Source of the DNA: an uncultured Clostridium sp.
Lineage (GTDB): Bacteria > Bacillota > Clostridia > TANB77 > CAG-508
Length of the DNA: 16,176 nucleotides
Direction: 5' to 3'
Assembly: GCA_900552655.1 (NCBI GenBank)
Contig: USAE01000037.1
Location: forward strand, 1-16,176
Program-made: the position numbers and the translations under genes
Notes under the pieces: model-generated
Told to the model about the DNA's origin: nothing
The model's input: the letters and a program-made list of their open reading frames with translations, nothing else
Databases searched by the model: none
Shown: piece by piece, positions 13,201-16,176 of the stretch
Layout: every line of letters starts with the position of its first letter
Position numbering within the stretch: position 1 is the stretch's first letter

Positions 13201-15677
13201 ATTGCTGTTCCTGGCATTGTTACTGTTCCATCAGCATTTTGGATAGGTTGTCCTGCATATATTCTAAATTCTAGATTTGAAAGAACATTTGCTTCTAAGT
13301 CTTGTAATGTTGGGTCATCTGGGTTTACTGTATCTATACTTCCAGAGTTTTCTTCATTTGATTTTTTTAATTTAAATTTAATATTAAATGTATTTTTAGT
13401 ATCTGTATTATCTTGCAAAAATGATCCCATTAATGCATCTGGTTTTAATGTTTGAATTATTGCTCCACCTATATAACATTCGTCTATTGGGTCGTTATCA
13501 TCTTTTAAGTCTATTGTTGTAAATATTCTAAATTTATATGTTTCATTACTTCTTAGGTCATTTATATCTATTGGTATTGTTAATCCACCTTGATATGAAA
13601 ATTGTCTTGTATAACCTGTAGAATCTGTATATGTTATTAACATTTTATTTGTATCATCTGTTTTTATTGTATTGTTTGGATCTTCTATTATTAATTTTCC
13701 TTGAATTCTTTCAAATGTTATTGTTTCTTTTTCGAATCTAACTGTTGGGAATTCTACACCATCCATTTTCATAACATTACTGAATTCACTTTCATATTCT
13801 ACTATTTTTTCATTGTCATTAAATATTGCTATTACTTTAAATGCGTATGGCACACCTCTTGACAATATTTTTTCGTCTACTTTTACTGTAATAGCTTCTT
13901 TACTTGCAATTTCTTTTTTATAAACAGGTTCTTCGTCTAAATCATTTCTTGTATCATATATTTCATATCTATATCCTTGTATACCATTATCTTGGTCTAT
14001 AACATTTGTTATATTTAATCTGAATGTAGATTCTCTTTTATCTATTTCGTATTCTGGACCTACTATTTGTGGTTTGTTTTTTAATGTTTTAAATGTTTTT
14101 TCTTGTTCAAAACCATTAGAAATTATTTGTCCATTATATAATACATTAGCTATTCTTATTTTATAGTCTGTATTAGAGTTAAGTCCTATAAATTCTGCTG
14201 TTTCTCCTGCTTGTGTTCCATTACCTACTTCTACTGTTTGTTCTACTGTTCCTGTTGGAGAGATTAATGACATTTCTGCACTTTTTACTTTTGAGTCTGG
14301 GTCTACTGATACTCTAAACTTTAAAGAATTGTTAGTAAACACATCTTTTTCATATCTTATTCCAACACTTTTTGTTCTAAATATTTTGTATACAAAGTTT
14401 TTAGTATATGTTATTCCATCCACATCATATGCAGACTCTATTACTAATGTATAGTCTGTTTCTGGTGATAATGTTGAAACTGCTATATCTATATTATATG
14501 TTCCTAGTGCCTCTTCTTTTGCATATACATTTTTTCCTGTTGCATTGTCTAATATTTTTATATATGGTTCTCTTACAAGTCTTGCTTCATCATCTTGTAT
14601 TGTAACTTGTGCATTTAAGCTTATAGAATCTACGTCAAAGCTCTCTACTTTAAATACAGGTGCTACTAGTTCTGGTAAGTCTTCTACTACTTCTTCTACA
14701 ATTCCTCCAGAACCACCATTTTGTCCTTCTCCTGCATTTCCATCTTGAACATTGCCTTCAACATTTGTACCTGTTTGTGAATCTTGTCCATTTTGATTAT
14801 TTGTTCCGTTACCATTTCCATTTTGATTATTTTGGTTTTGGTTATTTCCTATTTCTTCGTTGTCTACATTTTCTGTATCTATTTCATTTCGTAAAGATTC
14901 TTCTACTTTATTTTCTTTATATTTATCTTCTTTTGTTTCTTCTACAATTTCTACATTATCATCTGAATCTATTACCATATTTGCAAGGTTCATTTTTGTT
15001 TCGCCATTTTTGTTTACAGCTTTACTTTGTAAGTTTATTTCTATATTTTCTGGCATTTTTATATTAACTTTGCTAGATATTGTTTGGTATATAATTTCTT
15101 GATTATATAGTTTTATTATTTGATTATCTAAATATTCTAATTCTATGTATCCATTAATTTCTTTTGTAGTTCCATCATCAAATGTTACTGTCATGGCACT
15201 TCCCGCTATTAAATATTTAGTATCTGATATCTTCCAAATTAGGTTTTTAAGTTGTAGTTTATTATTAAGATGATTTATATAATAATTTTCGCTTTGTTTT
15301 TTTACTATTTGGTTTGCAGATATACTGTAATATGTTATTGGGTCTTGATCTATATTAGCTAAATTAATTAGAACACCTTTTTTTAAACTACTTATCGCAC
15401 CATTATTATAGTGAATAAAGTTATCTTTTGTCGTTGTAACCTCATCACCACTAGTATCTTTAAAAATAACTTTTTGGTTATTTTTAACTTTATACTCCTC
15501 ATTTGCATTGAAATAATACTTATCTATTTTTTGAGTCTGTCCACTTGCACTTTGCAATATATAACCAGGCTCTTCAAAATTTTTCATATTTTCTTTTTGT
15601 ACATTGTAAACATTATAAAATAATAATCCTGCTAGAATTACCCCAATGCTTACTATAAAAAATACATATTTTTTCAT
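10221..15677 (-). CDS. Giant surface protein with N-terminal anchor and fibronectin-III-like repeats
   Basis: First gene of the operon, 1818 residues. One hydrophobic helix at 4-23 with no evident cleavage site acts as a signal anchor, so nearly the whole protein is outside. Residues about 36-235 are a beta-rich domain similar to that in the 499- and 475-residue proteins (core 140-200: IWKISDTKYLIAGS, ITV-like TVTFDDGTT, IIKLYNQEIIYQTI). An acidic then Asn/Gly/Gln-rich linker spans 241-336. From about 338 to the end I see successive beta-sandwich modules with Fn3 core motifs: LSPETDYTLVIES, LNSNTDYKIRIAN, LRSNETYKFRIFT, LEPKTYYYLKFRA. There is no LPxTG signal or C-terminal membrane helix. Start: ATG at 15677 is preceded by GGGAGAGGA; the upstream ATG at 15695 has no ribosome site. 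Likely a long external arm or adhesin coupled to the F1 motor; the ligand is unknown. Confidence 0.85.
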   Translation of the reverse strand: MKKYVFFIVSIGVILAGLLFYNVYNVQKENMKNFEEPGYILQSASGQTQKIDKYYFNANEEYKVKNNQKVIFKDTSGDEVTTTKDNFIHYNNGAISSLKKGVLINLANIDQDPITYYSISANQIVKKQSENYYINHLNNKLQLKNLIWKISDTKYLIAGSAMTVTFDDGTTKEINGYIELEYLDNQIIKLYNQEIIYQTISSKVNIKMPENIEINLQSKAVNKNGETKMNLANMVIDSDDNVEIVEETKEDKYKENKVEESLRNEIDTENVDNEEIGNNQNQNNQNGNGNGTNNQNGQDSQTGTNVEGNVQDGNAGEGQNGGSGGIVEEVVEDLPELVAPVFKVESFDVDSISLNAQVTIQDDEARLVREPYIKILDNATGKNVYAKEEALGTYNIDIAVSTLSPETDYTLVIESAYDVDGITYTKNFVYKIFRTKSVGIRYEKDVFTNNSLKFRVSVDPDSKVKSAEMSLISPTGTVEQTVEVGNGTQAGETAEFIGLNSNTDYKIRIANVLYNGQIISNGFEQEKTFKTLKNKPQIVGPEYEIDKRESTFRLNITNVIDQDNGIQGYRYEIYDTRNDLDEEPVYKKEIASKEAITVKVDEKILSRGVPYAFKVIAIFNDNEKIVEYESEFSNVMKMDGVEFPTVRFEKETITFERIQGKLIIEDPNNTIKTDDTNKMLITYTDSTGYTRQFSYQGGLTIPIDINDLRSNETYKFRIFTTIDLKDDNDPIDECYIGGAIIQTLKPDALMGSFLQDNTDTKNTFNIKFKLKKSNEENSGSIDTVNPDDPTLQDLEANVLSNLEFRIYAGQPIQNADGTVTMPGTAIRNVKIKDEYAQDPYKSKIKEEYYDEVKSITPEFFGAENKDFKDQKYTIQVLNAYDYTYAGGNKIPLIEGLGYDYYVVTTNGFIPDLPADPEKAITVTPVRNRDTDSPRTELNAETIVGYKAQAKYDNNQNYAVKIIYNMYDSTTNEVVGTQEIEIGEDGVIPPAIFNVGDGTKYNVQDVDEARRGNKYYFTYKMMLDLNHDGEGETEWPLPSDNVTLKSEEVEPNKQQPRIIMYPSISTDKAFKFKYKSLDIDNALEKDELTAYINTTIKKDTKSINPNTGDLFEEVSFENLVAGNFEIRTKQRISKTGEAVDIGLAYQYFEGKRDIQDLKYRIELEENSVNITIFGDPEKLSKIVAVKATFTDTKTQTIKIEKDLKPIRNNMLTVSFNDISDLLDEETKVDVEAYYDTGITGYDLESDYVAYQKAYKSGEDINYYAINKEGNVVPTTTISENMYNRTNGISSEKGTTFNLVNPIDNKNSNLELSYSEKGYTYQNDVVLQKEIGLTAIAAEGSNLIKFNLMIPGISLLKQGSTSELDITEELDRVKVNAKIIPDNKVEIKNNSIIVELWKTDENLNNSEKIKEVSIPLADFKKQITIDGLEPKTYYYLKFRAEIRNNNKGEAEEFIEKYLYDVDFDTVGKLYYFSTLANVNIENIKVEYSPNSYADKDIKVSYTLDKVLGFQKLKHIIYRQNPDTGAYEEKVAEFEDDLPKAIMEEYVEANPGSIFTFGTRYKIFITPIAVITNGEEQKEIDLGTKDAEFYLAPLSAPLVGIDGYRLDTTNEDGTTDTGNRIRFKVTMYDNDRIVVGDKYTIKIYDQNREDITPEEYKGEYSTDDANNVFELRNIARDQKYTIEVNMDLDYPNDGKEPYIHDSSNTRTVEPVNESGISVGNVTSTNNQTEPNKIDLLFYNSYKIDQIDQIRYSIYNTSGYNQSDIEDFVPREIQSQVDKDTYYSFTLNKNLPTQGKYYVEMQFIRNGEIVDTARIEHIFVNG

Positions 15678-15716
15678 AGTTATGTCCTCTCCCATTTAAT
15701 TTGTTCTATCAAAAAA

Positions 15717-15745
15717 ATGTTATCATAGAAAGAATTTCTTTTCAA
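15717..15745 (-). promoter_or_regulatory. Candidate promoter of the ATPase operon
   Basis: On the minus strand TTGAAA (15745-15740), a 17-base spacer and TAACAT (15722-15717) give a -35/-10 pair with an AT-rich tract upstream (TATATATA at about 15744-15752). Transcription would begin near 15710, leaving a leader of about 30 bases to the ATG at 15677. The -10 is weak (4 of 6), so this is tentative. Confidence 0.4.
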
Positions 15746-15875
15746 TATATATACTTTTCCATTTATTTACTTTAAAAAATTATTACTTCTATTGTATTAC
15801 GGAAGCCCATTTTGGCGTTTTTTGTTGTTTTTATTTTTATAATATTAAATTATTGTGACATTTTTAAATTTCGAA

Positions 15876-15926
15876 TCGGGATTCGGGGACGTTCCTCGGG
15901 ATTCGGGGACGTTCCTTAAAATCCCG
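15876..15926. repeat. Tandem 20-bp REP-like repeat with inverted end
   Basis: TCGGGATTCGGGGACGTTCC occurs twice in immediate tandem (15876-15895 and 15896-15915). CGGGATT in each copy is complementary to AATCCCG at 15920-15926, so the block can fold. GC content is far above the surroundings. Sequences with a GGGGACGTTCC core are typical of repetitive extragenic elements in many bacteria, some mobilised by REP-associated Y1 transposases. No transposase is encoded here. From 15746 to 15875 and 15927 to 15973 I see nothing else definite. Confidence 0.6.
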
Positions 15927-15973
15927 GTTTTTGTAATTTTATTACTATAAGTGTTTTTTTCAAGCTAAAGCGC

Positions 15974-16010
15974 AAAAAAATGAACTTTGAATGATATCTT
16001 CAAAGTTCAT
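15974..16010 (-). terminator. Rho-independent terminator of the gene at the right edge
   Basis: On the minus strand ATGAACTTTGA pairs perfectly with TCAAAGTTCAT (11-bp stem, 9-base loop), followed by TTTTTT then GCG. It lies 63 bases beyond the stop codon of the partial gene and separates that gene from the ATPase operon. Confidence 0.8.
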
Positions 16011-16073
16011 TTTGCTTAATTATTATTTCTTTTTTATTCTTTCATTTTTCTCCTTAAGTATTACTCTAAAGTC

Positions 16074-16176
16074 CTATTTTCTCTTTTGTTTTTTAGTTAG
16101 AACTACTGCGTATCTTAACACTACTGTTTCTAATCCTATTAGTCCAACTAACACTAGTAATAACATTATAGGTATT
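16074..16176 (-). CDS. C-terminal membrane anchor of a protein cut by the window edge
   Basis: Only the last 33 codons are present (first complete codon at 16175, TAG stop at 16076-16074). They read as a hydrophobic helix, PIMLLLVLVGLIGLETVVL, followed by RYAVVLTKKQKRK, a basic tail that would stay in the cytoplasm. This is the usual ending of a surface protein held by a C-terminal helix; a sortase motif, if any, would lie just outside the window. It is too short to assign a family. Being on the same strand, just before the operon but separated by a terminator, it may or may not be related to it. Confidence 0.6.
   Translation of the reverse strand, partial: IPIMLLLVLVGLIGLETVVLRYAVVLTKKQKRK

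Noticed and set aside
16034..16045. ATG with a perfect AAGGAG site but only three codons (M-K-E-stop)
   Set aside because: Too short to be called a gene; it may be a remnant or coincidence between the partial gene and its terminator.
1..16176. CRISPR arrays, tRNA/rRNA genes, insertion sequences
   Set aside because: No regularly spaced repeats, no cloverleaf or rRNA-like segments, and no transposase with terminal repeats were found. The Rpn-like gene is a nuclease family often labelled transposase, without element ends here.

Overview
This window looks like chromosome from a very AT-rich, low-GC Gram-positive bacterium, most likely an uncultured Clostridia-type Firmicute. The signs are strong AGGAGG/AGGTGA-type ribosome sites, tight gene packing, TGA used as a stop (end of the alpha subunit gene, so not the mycoplasma code), Asn/Lys/Ile-rich proteins and rho-independent terminators. 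Every gene I accept is on the minus strand, so the window reads right to left.

Right edge (16176-15974): the C-terminal membrane anchor of a protein cut by the window edge, followed by its terminator. Next comes a roughly 280-base spacer with a tandem 20-bp REP-like repeat and a candidate promoter. From 15677 down to 1777 lies one dense ten-gene operon ending in a strong terminator whose stem overlaps the last stop codon. A 582-base gap follows, then a PD-(D/E)XK nuclease-like gene of the Rpn/PDDEXK_2 family with its own promoter and terminator (1194-223), then a (GT)11 tract at the left edge.

The operon is the point of interest. Its middle is a recognisable but heavily remodelled F-type ATPase in canonical order: c, b-delta fusion, alpha, gamma, beta, epsilon. 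The F1 catalytic residues are intact: beta Walker A and B, the catalytic Glu, the alpha Arg finger and a perfect DELSEED. The ion-translocating part appears dismantled. There is no subunit a anywhere in the operon. The c subunit has Ala (A60) where the ion-binding Asp/Glu should be, with no carboxylate in helix 2. Alpha lacks most of its C-terminal domain and epsilon lacks its regulatory helical hairpin.

The missing parts are replaced by four membrane proteins. Upstream are a 1818-residue protein and a 499-residue protein, each with an N-terminal membrane anchor, an ectodomain, a Gly/Asn linker and fibronectin-III-like repeats. Downstream are a five-helix membrane protein and a 475-residue protein with a Lys-rich cytoplasmic tail. 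The ectodomains of the 1818-, 499- and 475-residue proteins appear to share a common beta-rich domain.

My inference is that this is a dedicated ATP-hydrolysing, F1-driven cell-surface machine that does not pump ions. It would be an analogue of the F1-like X0 ATPases of mycoplasmas, in which F1-like motors are tied to surface proteins, but here in a Firmicute, with a c-ring-like protein and a b-delta stator retained. The biological output is unknown from sequence alone.
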